Assembly (NCBI GenBank): GCA_013399305.1 | Contig: VXAI01000157.1 | Location: 103,521 to 167,520, forward strand | Direction of reading: 5' to 3' | Length of the DNA: 64,000 nt | Origin: Rostratula benghalensis | Lineage: Eukaryota > Chordata > Aves > Charadriiformes > Rostratulidae | Part shown: in pieces, positions 28,501 through 38,400 of the stretch | Position numbering within the stretch: the stretch's first letter is position 1 | Layout of the letters: the number at the start of each line of letters is the position of its first letter | Position numbers and translations under genes: made by a program | The notes under the pieces: generated by a model | What the model saw: only the letters and a program-made list of their open reading frames with translations | Told to the model about the DNA's origin: nothing | Databases searched by the model: none

Positions 28501-31500
28501 CTCCTGCTCTTCCTGAACATATGGGGATACTTGCTTTCTTCCAGTCCTCAGGAACCTCCCACAAACGACCACGACCATTCAAATACAATTGAGAGTGGTC
28601 TTGCAACAACATCAGCCAACTCCCTCAGCATCCATGGATGCACTGCATCAGACACACAGACTTTTGCATGTCCAGTTTGAGTCAGAATGAATTCAAAAGC
28701 AAAAAGAGATTAATTCAGTTGCAGCAAAGCAAAATAGTCTTAAAATTCCTCTTTTTGGAGGGGCAGTCATTTGAGCAGAAGTCAAGGTTTCCTCAGAGGA
28801 AGGTGCAACCATACACTGCTTGTAACACAACATGAAGCAAAGCAGAGTTCCTTGAAATGACACAACCACCTGTTTCAGGTGGACAGTGCTTCAGTTTGAG
28901 TCCTCCTGCAGTGTTTTCTACAAACTGAATTTAATCCTCACCCTGTGTGGAAATTGGAGAATGTACCTATCATGCAAAGGAATAATTATCAGCATTCATC
29001 TTTCCTATACTCAAGAAGGCCAAATCAATGTAAGAAGAACGAGGTAGAATTTATATCATTCCCTTCTCAACTCACCCAGTTTGTTAAACACCAGCTACCC
29101 AGCCAATATTCATCTCACAAAAAATCCTTTGATTTAAGGAGCACATAACATGTAGCACTCTGAGATCAATTTGTATTATTCACTACCCACTTTGCAAGAC
29201 TGCTTGTTGAAAGTATTTCTTGTGATAGGTCTTGGACAGCTGCCCTAGCAATATGGAAAGTCCTTTTAGAACCTCCTAGCCTGCAGCTAGGATCACCAGC
29301 TGCTAGCAGATCTTTGTGTGTGTGATTGCGTCTTCCTTTCCTGCCCCACTCTCCCTAAAGGGATTAAAGGAAGAAGCAAGGGTCTTGGCAACTTTTTTGG
29401 AGGTCAGTGTACTCCCAGAGCTAGGAAAAGAGACTGGTTGACTACATGCTTTTGCGGCAGGCTTCCAGGGACTCTGAGATGTGGTTTCAGCTTATAATGG
29501 AACTCAAACATTATGGAGAGACATAAACAAAGAGCAAAGTTCTATACTGAAGACTGCCCATATCCTTTATCACAAAAGTTATAGGGAGCAGTCCTAGGCA
29601 GTTACCAGCCCAAGCCAGTGCATAACCACATTTGCCACCCTCTGCTCCATGTCTGCCCAGGGGACACTCAGGACAGCAACAACAGGAGGATCATAAAACA
29701 GCAACATGGGCCCAGTCTTTCCATCTGTCCTGCCTCCAAGGTGTTGACAGGGGGCTTCCTCTCAGTTGCTTCAGTCATGCAGAGTATACTCAGCTCTTCG
29801 GAACTGAAGCAAGTCCTGCTCAACTACCTAAAGACTCCTGCTTAGTACCTTTGTCCTTTTCCCTATCCTAAAGCCATGTTTCATCTCTCCTTAGAGCTGT
29901 CACAGAGAAGGCACCGCCTCTAGTGCTATCCAAGAGTCCACAAGGCTCTCAGCATACATCGTATTAGAGGATAAGCAAGGCTCTCAAGGGAATGGGAGGA
30001 TACCAGATTACACCCTGCAAGGCCCTAGTTAGAAACAGATGGCTATCTGCCAGGGCCACCATGAGGAAGTATTAAATTGCGGCATTACAAATGTTCCCAC
30101 AGGTACTTGCATTCACATTACTGACGTAGCTACGGCCAGTGCAGGCTTTGAGGAAGGAAAAAAGAACCCCAAACCTTGGATACCTGGTGCAAAAGGGCAA
30201 ACTCTGATAGTTAGAAAAATGGAGCAAGGGAACCTCTTGCTTAAAAACAGCCACATTACCAAAGATCAGCACAAAACCCAGGTCACCCCTCATCACCTCT
30301 TTCACAGCCAGCAGGAAGAACTAGTTCTGAGTTCTCAGCCATCAGGATCCAGCTGAGCCAACAGGGGAGCTCAGCCCTGCTGAGTGACCTGCTGTGACAG
30401 CCATACATTGTGCCCAACATCTGCTAGCTTTTTGCTCTCCCACACTCTCCACTAAGTTCAGGAACCCAGACATGGTTCCAACAAGGGAGTTGCTTCAAGC
30501 TCTCCACTCAGCATCTACAAGTCACGCAGCTACACTAACCATCAAGTGAATGCCTTCTCACTCAAAAGCAGGAATGCCACATTATTTGACAAGGAGACTT
30601 GTGGTCCTGACAAGCTGATTCCAAGCTGGCAGGCACCAGGAGATACAGGCTAGTGCAGCAAGGCCAAGGAATAAGGGAAGACTCTCCCACCACACTAATA
30701 TTCTCTGCTGAGCACTGCTTCACCTCCTTGCCCCTTGCACACTTACTAAGCCAAGGCAATGCAACTCTTGCATCAAGGCACCTCACTTGCACGGGTTATT
30801 CCTCACCTTGGCAAGTCTTCACAGACTTGTGGCACTGCAACTCATGACAAACAAGAGTGCCAAGTCTAAAGCAAGTGCTGTCAGGCTTGTAAGTAACAAT
30901 ACACACAACAGTTTCACTGTAGGAAAAAGATGGTATTAACTCCCACCCTGAAAAGATGATCAACACACACACACATACAGGAGTTAACACTCTTTAAGGT
31001 CCAAGGACAACCCACCAATATGCCCTCCAGAGTCAGAAACGCTGAGACAGGGACTAGAGCTCTACAGTCACACAAACTGTCTTTCTAGCCAGAACTCCTG
31101 TTTCTGTGAAAATGCCCTGCAACCTTGCACCTTTTGCAAACACAGCTTGCCAGTCCGCATGCAGATGCGGGAAAATAAGGGGCACTTGGTTTATGCCACA
31201 GCTTCCACTTCTCCCAGCATTAGTGCACGAGGCAAGCATGCTACAGTACTTTTCTCAGAAAACCGTAGCACAGGCAGAGGTAGTGTTATGAACCACGCAC
31301 AACTTCACAAACACAAAAGCCATTTCTGAACTGTAACTGATTCTTACCTCTCCCATTTTGTTCCCTTCCATTCTGACCACTCCTGGGATGCTCTCCAAGT
31401 AGCCTTGCAGGGTGCCATGTCCTAGGTGCCTGAAGGGAATCCAGTCGCCAGTGAGGGATTTGTATTCACGCTGAAGCTCTGACAAAGGTACTCCATTTTT

Positions 31501-34500
31501 AAATGGATGAAGAACAGCTCGCACTGTTTTTGCAATGAATTCAGGGTCCTGCATCTTCACCTACAGCCCCTCCACCCAAAAGACAAAAAAAAAAAATAAA
31601 ATATTCTTACATATACAGGTAGAAAATACTCATTTTTATTGTTCAACCTCCCTCCCTGATCAAGCAAGGATTCAGTAGCTCTTCTTTGGAGACCCAGGTA
31701 CCTCTGTGTACACTTGTAGGGTCCTGGATCTGTCACAGCCAAGCAGAAAGAAAAAACAGGGCATGACACTGCCAAAAAAACCACCTGAAGGAGCAGAGGA
31801 GTCCCTGTACACAGGACCGTACACAGCCAACCATCGCAGACCATGCGGCCAGAAGAGGGGCAGGGTTGCCAGGAAATTTGCCCATGCCACTTCCTGCAGG
31901 GCCAGGACTTCCACCCACTGCCTCACACCTCAGTGACCAGTGTGCCCTCCCACTCCTGGCCCATGGTGATGCTGGTAGCTCACTCATGGATGCTCCTCCC
32001 TCACATGAACCACATCCCTGCACCAATGCCAACAGGACACATGTCAGCTCCGCCATGGAAAACACATGCACCTGGGCAACACCATGTCTTACCCACAGGT
32101 GCACAATGCCTTGAATCCACAGATGTCTCTTCAGAGAGAGAACTCCACAGAAGAGAAGCCAACTCCCTGTAAGCTGGGGGGCTGCCTGCAGCAAAAGCAA
32201 CAGAGCCAGTGCCAACAGTGACAGTCCCTCACCACCAAGCACACACAGGCAACCAACTGCCGCTCACGGACCTGCGTGATGCTTGTGCTAAGCAGCACCA
32301 CTACCACGGTGGGACGTGGAAGACCATGGGAAGTTGGTCTGTGCTGCTCTTGGCAGAAGCAGCCCCTTACCCATCACCATTTCCCTCTTTCAGGGGAAAT
32401 CACCTTGGGGAACATACCAACCCCAAAAGGAAGAGAAACCCCAAACCTCAGCACACACAGATGCCGTGCCACACGTTTCCCTCTATGCACAGACACCAAC
32501 ACTCTCTCTACCTTCCTGCACCCAAGTCCACGACAGCCCAACCCCAGTGCTGGGCAAGGAGGCACAGCACAAAGTCCAATTCTTCACCCCTCCTTGAGTG
32601 GTTTTACTTTATGCACTTACAGCACTTGACTAACCTGACCCTGTTTCTGTCTGTGTACATGTGTACACATAGGTACACCCACACACCTACGCTTGACTCA
32701 GACAGCCCCGTAGATACATGTGTTTACACATGCATAGTTCCTTACCCCAGAAGCTCCTGCTCTTGCCAGTACAGTGTGGTTCACTGATGGATCCTGGAAC
32801 AACCTCTACCCCAGCTGCCTTCACAGCATCTCCTGCTCAGCTATGGGCCGTGGTGTTACTGTGCCCAGGAGGAGGAGCACACACTGCACGCACGCTCTTG
32901 CACACCTCCAGATGGCAACGGGCAGCGGCCACCGGGGGCATTTTGATCCTTCCCTCATCCTTTTAGAGGCTTAACCACCGGTGAAGAGAGCTTCACAGAA
33001 TGCCCCCCAAAGACTGAGAGATGGCGGTGGTCACCCATCAGAAGACAAGACCCAAGAAGTTCATTATCTCCTCTGCATCCACTAAGTGTCATGGGGACAT
33101 CACGTGTTGGACAAATGCCCAAGTTTCAACTTGGTATTAAAGTTTCAGTCGTACAAAAAGGCAACCCCCAAAGCATTGTGAAGTGCATCAGAACTCTAAG
33201 TTTGTCTGTTGCTGTGTCCAAGTCACAAACTCACAAAAGGTATAGAAAAGTCAACGAGAAGCATTTTGGGGGCTTCTTTTCTCTAGCCTCTCTTTGAAAC
33301 AGTATACCCAAATTGTTATTTCACTAGTATGGCTCTTGAAAGTCCTCTTACCTGAACTACCTGAATTTAATTTACTACTTAGGAAAAATGAATGCAGTAT
33401 TTATTACAGCTCGGCAGAGTGACACGGAATATAACCTCACAACAACCTGGGAAGTCACTTTCAAAAGTTGATTCAATAGAGGAAAGTTCAATAATAAAAT
33501 AAAGGGGGTGGTAAGGTGAGGCAGACAACATCAAGCCACTATCAGATTGCTCTGCGGTCCACAAATACTAAAGAATTGAGTTCGATCAGAACTAGCAAAC
33601 AGGATACCATCAAATACATTCTCCATAATTATCTTGTGGGGAGCAGCCATGACGACAATTCACTTAGTTAAACGAAATGACTGATACTAAGGTTGAACTG
33701 AATGCAATCTTCAGCTTATACCTGAATGATGCTCCCGTTCCTACAGCTAGCAGTAACGCAGAAGACTTGCAATGCCGTAATGAAAACAGTAACACACGGA
33801 CACATTAGCAGAAAGCTACACAGCTCAGAGTGGCCCCTGAAGCTTTTTAAAAATTCTTTTCGTGGTCAGTTGCTGCAAGGTTAGTCATTCAATAGTTACA
33901 GCGTTCTCCTGGCGGCTCACTGCATTCAGACGGGAAGACAATCCCTTGGAAGCAGCTCCAGGAGCCTCTATCTGTAAGCCAGGACACATCATTCAACCCA
34001 GTCTTCTCCGGCAGCCGAACAGAAACTTCTTCCCAATATGTTTAACACAGATTACCAGCCTCCAGTTGCAGAACCATCTCCGTACTGCAGCTTATTACTC
34101 TGGCTAACAGAAATAGGAAGTGAGGGTAGTTTTCCCTCTTAGAATAACTCCCTCACAGCCGTACTTCCAGAAGACTACGAACACAACCCCTGTGGAACGC
34201 AAGTCTCCTCGGAAGGCACAAAGTAGTCGCTAACCCGCCGAGGTCGGGACACTGTCGTTGTCACGCGGAACCACCGAGGAGCAGCCACTTCTCGCTGACA
34301 AGGCAGAGCCTGGCCTCCCACACTGCCTCTCCCCCCAGCCCGGGAGGGTTACGTCCGGCGGGGCTGCGATGTTTCCTTACCACCACCACCTCAACCCAGG
34401 GGCTTTCACACACCAGCCGAAGCCGCGTCCCCCTGTCGCCGCTGCCGCCGGTGGCGGGGCCGGGCCGGGCCGAGCGCTGCCGCCTCCCTGTGAGGGGACG

Positions 34501-34534
34501 GCGCCGCGGCGCCGCCGCCCGTTCCCCTCGCGCC
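1..34534 (-). CDS. TDRD7: TDRD7 (tudor domain-containing 7), 5' half of the gene, 5'-complete and 3'-truncated by the window
   Basis: Coding exons read on the minus strand at 31554-31348, 24483-24342, 22898-22685, 17952-17867, 16836-16619 and 252-<1. All have AG/GT borders and the splice phases (0,1,2,1,0) keep one open frame of about 373 residues. Three LOTUS/OST-HTH domains are visible, at residues ~3-69, ~235-289 and ~340-373 (the last continuing off the edge). The family has three N-terminal LOTUS domains followed by Tudor domains; the Tudor exons must lie left of position 1. By family knowledge, TDRD7 is a component of chromatoid bodies/germ granules, works in piRNA-linked transposon silencing and mRNA regulation in germ cells, and is needed in lens. 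The start ATG at 31554 is 6 nt into exon 2, so exon 1 is presumed non-coding and in the CpG island near 34.4 kb. Alignment to remembered mammalian TDRD7 is unambiguous in exons 2, 3 and 6. Confidence 0.95.
253..1382. other. TDRD7 intron 6, unique-looking stretch
   Basis: Non-coding AT-rich sequence between exon 7 and the first CR1; I see no exon, RNA gene or repeat I can name. Confidence 0.6.
1383..2800 (-). mobile_element. CR1 LINE fragment (ORF1 plus endonuclease part), minus strand
   Basis: Minus-strand frames give CR1 ORF1 pieces (2726-2457, with a Cys-rich CKHGAVQ...CRDCQGR segment and coiled-coil; and 2479-2006, with the [15 protein letters not shown] motif) followed by endonuclease-like sequence (1762-1367: [30 protein letters not shown]). 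Stops and frameshifts separate them. No reverse transcriptase or 3' end is present, so the copy is broken after the endonuclease. Confidence 0.88.
2801..4960 (-). mobile_element. second CR1 LINE fragment in tandem (5' part, ORF1, endonuclease), minus strand
   Basis: Endonuclease-like frames at 3185-2853 ([26 protein letters not shown]) and 3500-3213 ([18 protein letters not shown]); the ORF1 motif [15 protein letters not shown] lies at 4189-3941; and a 5' segment covers 4205-4530. It repeats the domain order of the copy just left of it and also stops after the endonuclease. The part 4211-4525 is almost identical to 18929-19243. Confidence 0.85.
4961..7507. other. TDRD7 intron 6, nothing recognised
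   Basis: 2.5 kb of AT-rich intronic sequence with only short chance ORFs. Confidence 0.6.
7508..7850 (-). mobile_element. CR1 3'-end fragment, minus strand
   Basis: Begins with the reverse complement of the CR1 3' terminus (tcacagaatcacagaatatcagggattggaaggg...) and runs through the conserved 3' domain to about 7850. Truncated at its 5' side, as most CR1 copies are. Confidence 0.92.
7880..7985 (+). mobile_element. CR1 3'-end fragment, plus strand
   Basis: A short plus-strand CR1 tail (gggcaaactgctc... ggtcccttccaacctcagtgattctgt). It faces the minus-strand CR1 tail at 7508-7850, so the pair is an inverted repeat of 3'-terminal domains. Confidence 0.85.
9078..9315 (-). mobile_element. CR1 3'-end fragment, minus strand
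   Basis: Starts with catagaatcatcaaatcctagaatggttagagttggaaagg and contains the conserved cctcccactagagcaggtcgctcaaagccccatccagcctggccttgaacac block; ends at about 9315. Confidence 0.93.
10755..12432 (+). mobile_element. CR1 LINE, plus strand, with decayed reverse transcriptase and 3' end
   Basis: Plus-strand remnants include the RT region at about 11230-11470 (fingers motif near [25 protein letters not shown] and [11 protein letters not shown]) and the RT C-terminal block at about 12050-12140 ([15 protein letters not shown]). The copy ends with ccattctatgattctgtgg at 12410-12428. Many stops and frameshifts; not functional. Confidence 0.9.
12720..14025 (+). mobile_element. CR1-type LINE fragment, plus strand (5' and endonuclease parts joined to a 3' end)
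   Basis: Contains the ORF2 start/endonuclease region (about 13260-13440, [12 protein letters not shown] and [10 protein letters not shown]) and further endonuclease sequence near 13620-13800 (ends [18 protein letters not shown] in decayed frames). It then jumps to a 3' tail near 13860-14022 (ggtcccttccaactgaaatatt). The RT domain is missing. Confidence 0.8.
14026..16618. other. TDRD7 intron 6, nothing recognised
   Basis: 2.6 kb between the plus-strand CR1 and exon 6, AT-rich, no supported feature. Confidence 0.6.
16619..16836 (-). CDS. TDRD7: TDRD7 exon 6: LOTUS domain 2
   Basis: 218 nt, residues 217-289, acceptor gtttaacag, donor GCACA|gtaagt (strong). Starts DNLN and carries the second LOTUS domain, with [25 protein letters not shown] and LENWPHVC. 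The winged-helix core pattern (helix, G-V-W, LP/MP, long helix, W-P) is intact with no stop or frameshift. Intron 6 downstream is about 16.4 kb and repeat-rich. Confidence 0.95.
17867..17952 (-). CDS. TDRD7: TDRD7 exon 5: short linker exon
   Basis: 86 nt, acceptor aaattttag, donor AAATG|gtatgt. Phase 2 in, phase 1 out. Encodes about 28 residues including RLTVPPRF and [10 protein letters not shown]. The LSR..S pattern and position between the HVT-NR and DNL motifs match the mammalian linker before LOTUS domain 2. Ser-rich and probably unstructured. Confidence 0.9.
18690..18905 (-). mobile_element. CR1 LINE fragment (RT C-terminal region), minus strand
   Basis: Resembles the copy at 26700-26860 (shared gtccacatctttttttgcatag and gacaagcactgagtagaatgg blocks). 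Directly followed by the 5' CR1 fragment at 18925. Confidence 0.8.
18925..19390 (-). mobile_element. CR1 LINE 5' fragment, minus strand
   Basis: Near-identical to 4205-4530 over about 315 bp (I count about four differences), same orientation; continues to about 19390 in related 5' sequence. Being a 5' part without ORF2, it is a rearranged rather than normally 5'-truncated copy. Confidence 0.82.
19488..19665 (+). mobile_element. candidate short solo LTR, plus strand
   Basis: TATAAAA at 19596-19602 followed 18 nt on by AATAAA at 19620-19625 and a U5-like tail ending ...ccttca. This compact TATA/polyA layout is typical of avian class II (ERVK/alpha-like) LTRs. Neither a primer binding site nor coding sequence follows. 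The 5' border (TGATG) is uncertain. It lies in TDRD7 intron 4, antisense to the gene. Confidence 0.4.
22652..22680. repeat. (CT)n(CA)n microsatellite abutting the TDRD7 exon 4 donor
   Basis: On the transcribed strand the donor gtcagtg runs straight into (TG)n followed by (AG)n. Array of about 29 bp. Confidence 0.97.
22685..22898 (-). CDS. TDRD7: TDRD7 exon 4: linker
   Basis: 214 nt, residues 117-187 plus two bases. Acceptor ctctttag|GAAAGCC; donor AACAG|gtcagtg. It opens with [10 protein letters not shown] and closes with [12 protein letters not shown], both recognisable from mammalian TDRD7. The middle is Pro/Ser/Arg-rich and disordered. A competing donor (GTG|gtaaac) lies 8 nt upstream but would break the frame with exon 5, so the gtcagtg site is chosen. 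That site runs directly into a (TG)n(AG)n microsatellite. Confidence 0.93.
24342..24483 (-). CDS. TDRD7: TDRD7 exon 3: linker after LOTUS 1
   Basis: 142 nt, residues 70-116 plus one base. The acceptor is ctccaacaag|GTC (pyrimidine tract interrupted by AA) and the donor AGCAG|gtaagc at 24341. A second, better-looking AG (ccttgcag at 24459-24458) lies 26 nt into the exon. I rejected it because the longer exon keeps phase 0 from exon 2 and encodes a Cys/Ala-rich stretch followed by [14 protein letters not shown] and QVNCQMRLK, matching the mammalian protein throughout. The segment is basic and looks like the flexible linker after the first LOTUS domain. Confidence 0.93.
25526..25554. repeat. A-run
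   Basis: Uninterrupted run of about 28 A within arm A; not present at the matching place in arm B. May be a retroposed tail or slippage tract. Confidence 0.95.
25893..26250 (-). mobile_element. old CR1 3'-end fragment, minus strand
   Basis: Opens with aatcacagaaaaactgaggctggaagacatt, a diverged reverse complement of a CR1 tail, followed by the CR1-like text gttccagtggttagccaccctccctgt. More diverged than the other tails here. Confidence 0.7.
26258..27662 (-). mobile_element. CR1 LINE, minus strand, 3' end and reverse transcriptase region
   Basis: Begins with the reverse complement of the 3' end (agaatcataaaattccaggctgaaaaggacc). Minus frames carry RT pieces: 26871-26608 ([25 protein letters not shown]) and 27661-27284 ([34 protein letters not shown]). 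Frameshifted and inactive. Confidence 0.9.
27663..28685 (-). mobile_element. second diverged CR1-like fragment, minus strand
   Basis: Minus frames give [18 protein letters not shown] (28075-27812) and [12 protein letters not shown]...[13 protein letters not shown] (28355-28155), both standard CR1 RT blocks, in a copy older than its neighbour. The order repeats the RT domain, so this is a separate insertion or an internal duplication. Confidence 0.8.
28686..31347. other. TDRD7 intron 2, nothing recognised beyond a short (CA)n at about 30963
   Basis: 2.7 kb with no exon or named repeat; the ORFs present are short and in competing frames. Confidence 0.6.
31348..31560 (-). CDS. TDRD7: TDRD7 exon 2: start codon and LOTUS domain 1
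   Basis: The acceptor is ctgtag before 31560 and the donor GAG|gtaaga after 31348. The exon starts GTG AAG ATG; the ATG at 31554-31552 is taken as the start because it gives MQDPEF, aligning with the family N-terminus, and the preceding GTG is not an initiator in vertebrate nuclear genes. Coding part is 207 nt, 69 codons, ending in phase 0. Residues ~3-69 form a LOTUS domain; diagnostic stretches are [33 protein letters not shown] domains bind RNA (G-quadruplexes in some members) or the Vasa/DDX4 helicase. Confidence 0.95.
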
Positions 34535-34925
34535 NNNNNNNNNNNNNNNNNNNNNNNNNNNNNNNNNNNNNNNNNNNNNNNNNNNNNNNNNNNNNNNNNN
34601 NNNNNNNNNNNNNNNNNNNNNNNNNNNNNNNNNNNNNNNNNNNNNNNNNNNNNNNNNNNNNNNNNNNNNNNNNNNNNNNNNNNNNNNNNNNNNNNNNNNN
34701 NNNNNNNNNNNNNNNNNNNNNNNNNNNNNNNNNNNNNNNNNNNNNNNNNNNNNNNNNNNNNNNNNNNNNNNNNNNNNNNGGCGCCCCGCTGAGGTGGCGG
34801 CGGCCATTTCAGGAGCGCCGCTGTACGGGATCTTTGTCCGCCCGGCCCTGGTCTCATGGCGCCGGTGAAACCTCGCTCCGTTTACGAAGCGTCAGCTGAA
34901 ATCGTCTACTTGAGGGAATGAGTGA
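34180..34925 (-). promoter_or_regulatory. CpG-rich promoter region of TDRD7 with candidate non-coding exon 1
   Basis: GC and CpG density rise sharply from about 34.2 kb to 34.9 kb, unlike everything around it; the core is lost in the N gap. No TATA box is evident. A plausible first-exon donor on the minus strand is GGTGGTG|gtaagg (intron start at 34380), putting exon 1 between about 34381 and the gap. A GCGGCCAT motif at about 34800, resembling a YY1 site, lies on the far side. The exon is inferred; the promoter role follows from CpG content and its position upstream of exon 2. Confidence 0.65.
34535..34779. other. assembly gap (245 N)
   Basis: Run of N inside the CpG island, flanked by GC-rich, GCC-repeat-like sequence on both sides. 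The true length is unknown. It probably hides the TDRD7 transcription start and perhaps a divergent start. Confidence 0.99.
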
Positions 34926-34926
34926 G

Positions 34927-35415
34927 GAATCATAGAACGGTTAGAATTGGAAGGGACCTTAAAGATCATCTAATTCCTAAAGATCATCTAAGCCCCCCTA
35001 CCATGGGCAGGGACACCTCCCACTAGAGCAGGGGTAGCTCAAAGCCCCATCCAGCCTGGCCTTGAACAGTTCCAGGGATGAGGTTTCCACACCTTCCTGG
35101 GTAGCCTGTTCTAGTGCCTCACCACCCTTGCTGTAAACAATTTCTTCCTAAAATCTAATCTAAATCTCCCCTCTTTCAGTTTAAAACTGTTAACCCTTGT
35201 CCTGTCACTACACTTCTGACAGAGTCCCTCTCCAGCTCTCTTGTAGGCTCCCTTCAGGTACTGGAACACTGCTATAAGGTCTCCCCAGAGCCTTCTCTTC
35301 TCCAGCTCTCAGCCTGCCTTCATAGGAGAGGTGTTCCATCCCTCTGATCATCTCCATGGCCCTCTGCTGTCCCGTTCCAACATGTCCTTTCTGTGTTGAG
35401 GACTCCAGAGCTGAC
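34927..35415 (-). mobile_element. CR1 3'-end fragment, minus strand, next to the TDRD7 CpG island
   Basis: Starts ggaatcatagaacggttagaattggaagggacc, includes the ccatgggcagggacacctcccactagagcagg block and a short internal duplication (aaagatcatcta twice at 34970-34990), and ends near 35415. It sits immediately upstream of the promoter. Confidence 0.93.
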
Positions 35416-38400
35416 AGCTAGATTCTACATGTTTTAAATTAACTGAATTGCTTTGATTTCTGACTACTGAATTTAATTCTATAGTTAGATCAGTCTACTG
35501 GCACCTGTACAAACCCATTGCAAGCTGGTGCATGCGCAGGCTTCACCTGGGCCTTGACTGCACTGCCCTGGGCCTGTGGCATCCTCTCAGTGAGGCTGTG
35601 TCTGCTCAGCCTGTACCCAGGCTGCACATATAAAACCTTTAGATCCCACAGGTTTGCCTTTTGCTGTGTTCTCTAGTGATCCAAACTCATGACTTGTTAG
35701 TGCCCCACACACGGGCAGAAGATGGTCACCAGCTGTATGCCATCAGGCCTTGTGAAGTTGGCACTGTTGCCCACTGCCAGCAACGGAGAGCCTCTAACCA
35801 TCCTGCCATTAGGGTTCCTGCCACGCTGCAGCTCCCTGAAGCAGCAGCATTCCCTTTTCTGCCGATGTCATTCCCTTCGGAGAGCCAGACTGGAGATGAC
35901 ATCAGGTCAAGCTGCGTGATGGTGGATTGATGGAGGGCTGCCAAAGCCAAGTCAGAGAACCCACAGAATCCACAGTAGAGGCCTGCAGGGGCATATGCTA
36001 GAGTGGAGGTGAAAATGCTGAACCTCACCTAGGATGCACCAGCAAAGGACTCCTGATGATGGTGACCCAAGGCTTGGTGACAGCCTTTTTCTCCCACAAC
36101 CATCACAGCCTGCAGAGACTGCTTCCTGACAGAGTCCAGTATTCTCAGACTAGGATTTTTTAGATAGTCCACACGTGGAAGGTCCAATGTTTAAATTTAC
36201 TTACAATATTTAAATTTGAGGCTATTTGCATTTCCAAGAGTTGTCCATTTAGTAGGGTGACACTGCAATCACAGCACAAACACACATTACATTTTGCAGA
36301 TTATTGCATTTCCAGTAGACTATGGAATCACATTGTAGTTGTGAATATCATTACTGGTCTCTAGAATATACTTATTGTCACAAGACTGGCAGTCCTTAAT
36401 TGCTTAGAAGGGGATATGTGCGTTGTAGCCAGCACAGGCCTGGAGTTATCTCTTCAGAGGTTCAGTCAGTTAATTGTTTTTGACATATTTGTACTTACTG
36501 TTGGGATGAGCCACATATACACTCCCTGTGCTAGCCTGTGTGAACTTATTACCATGGAGTCTGCAATGTGAAGTCTGTGTCCCATCTCTACCCACTTCTT
36601 GCCAGTACTCCTCTATGCTTCTTGCTGTAACTGCTCAAGGCTTTCAGTGTCACACCAGGCCTATATTTCTCTCATTGCATCATTGTGCTTGCGCTTCCAA
36701 TACCTCGTTTGAGATAGTACAAGTGTTTCCATCTATTCTCTTTAAAAAAATTATGGTCACACTGAGCACAAATAAGGAAACATAAACCAAATAGCCATAC
36801 TAATAAATTTAGCTGTCACAGCCTGAAACAAGTAAAAGTTGCAGTCAGGGATAGAAAAGTTCTCACACAGAGCAAGCTTCACAACCCCCAGCCTGAGGCC
36901 TTGTAAACTCAGTACAGAGTTGCCCCATTGCTCGTTTTAAGTGATTCACATACCTTATACAAACCACAAAACCATTATACTTGCCAAATTACTATGATAA
37001 GTTGTAGAGTCAAACTGAGAACTCATGCAGCCTAAAGAGATCTGTCCAACAGGCACCATGGGGGGGGGAGTGTATTTCTTCCTTCCTCACCCTCTGAGTC
37101 TGGTGGAGAGAGCCATGGCACATGAAGGTACAACCTTGCAGGACATGTAGCTCAGCTCCTTGGGCTTGCTTCAGAGTTTGTGGTGTTTGCACCAGTCCAG
37201 CTCTTAGTTTTAGGTGGAGTCACAGCAGGCAAAGTCTCATACGGAAAGAAAGTCAGGGCTCTACAGAAAAGTGTAAAATGATAGGCTAAATATCTGTTAT
37301 GGTCACCTGCATTAATTATATGTGGGGTTTTATACATATATACGAGTGATAGGCTCATAGCTTTTAACAGATATAATACATACACAAGCTATGTTATCTT
37401 AACAGTAAGTATACCCCTAACACTTGTTAGAGGTATACTGTTTTGCTTGAAGTCTGCATTTCTTTAACTTGGGGACAGACAGTTACACAACTGTTCTTTA
37501 CGCTTAGCTGATTCAGCCAGCCTGTCTGAAACAAAGGCATTTTCTGGTTCCCTCTGGTATTGAAGTGAGTTTGGCTTCTTTTGCAACAGTTGTTGTCAAT
37601 CACTCCATTGTTGTCCCCTAAGCCTCAAGGACATGGAGCCTCTCCTTAACTACTCAGAGTGTGCCTCCCCTGCATGTGTGTGGTGGGGGGCACAGGGGTT
37701 CTTGAACTGGTCATAGCCCCCTGTCTGCAGCAGGAGCTGAGAGAGTGCCTCTTTGGAGCCCACCAGATACTAGCAACTCTCCTGAAGCTCACTACTGTCA
37801 TAAACATGAGGAGATACAAACTGGATGGCCAGGCCACAGCTGGGGACATACAGCTGCTTCTTTATGAGTTGCACCAATCGGCTCCTCCATGAGCTTATCA
37901 GCTTTGCGGAGTCCTCGTGCAGTATGGCTGCCTATAACCATGTGCATCTGCTCTACTCTTGGCAAGCATGGAAGAAGTCCCTTGGCCTCACTGAGCCTGG
38001 CAGCTGCCACAGTGGCAGTCACACCTCCAGGCCCAGCCCCAAGTCCATCCATCCAAGCCCTCAGCTTTCCAGGCACAAGGAGCTTCTTAGCTCTTCATAC
38101 ACCGTCACCTATGATGTCCCTGTGGCATCATCATGGTCTCCTCAGCATCTGTAAAGAGGCTCTGGTCATAGAACATGTCTAGCATGTGTTCTGCTGGAGC
38201 CTTGGCAAAGGCAGTAAGATCTCACGTGCTCAGGGGATAAAGGAGACCAGCTAGAGCCTCTCTAGCCTCTGGAAGGAATGGAGCCATGTGGGAGGCCAAG
38301 AGGCTCCGCCAGAGGCTGCAGCCAAACCTGCTCAGCTCCCTGCAGGACCTGGCAGTGCTTACCTGGAATCCCCCACTGCACAGAAGGAGGGCAGGCAGCT

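Larger units (their letters stand above)
21165..33180 (+). repeat. arm A of a large inverted duplication, inside TDRD7 introns 1-4
   Basis: Five blocks of this interval occur in the same order but reversed at 40130-43930: 21165-22189, 23660-23870, 24535-24780, 25310-25880 and 32220-33175. Between blocks lie TDRD7 exon 4, exon 3 and exon 2 plus the CR1 cluster; those parts have no counterpart in arm B. Similarity varies from about three quarters to identity by eye. Confidence 0.9.

Noticed and set aside
31255..31560. Start of TDRD7 at the first codon of exon 2
   Set aside because: That codon is GTG right at the splice acceptor; the ATG 6 nt later aligns with the family start.
34258..34899. 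Long ORFs of 113-213 codons on both strands across the CpG island
   Set aside because: They run through the N gap, so most of the translation is unknown residues; GC-rich DNA has few stops.
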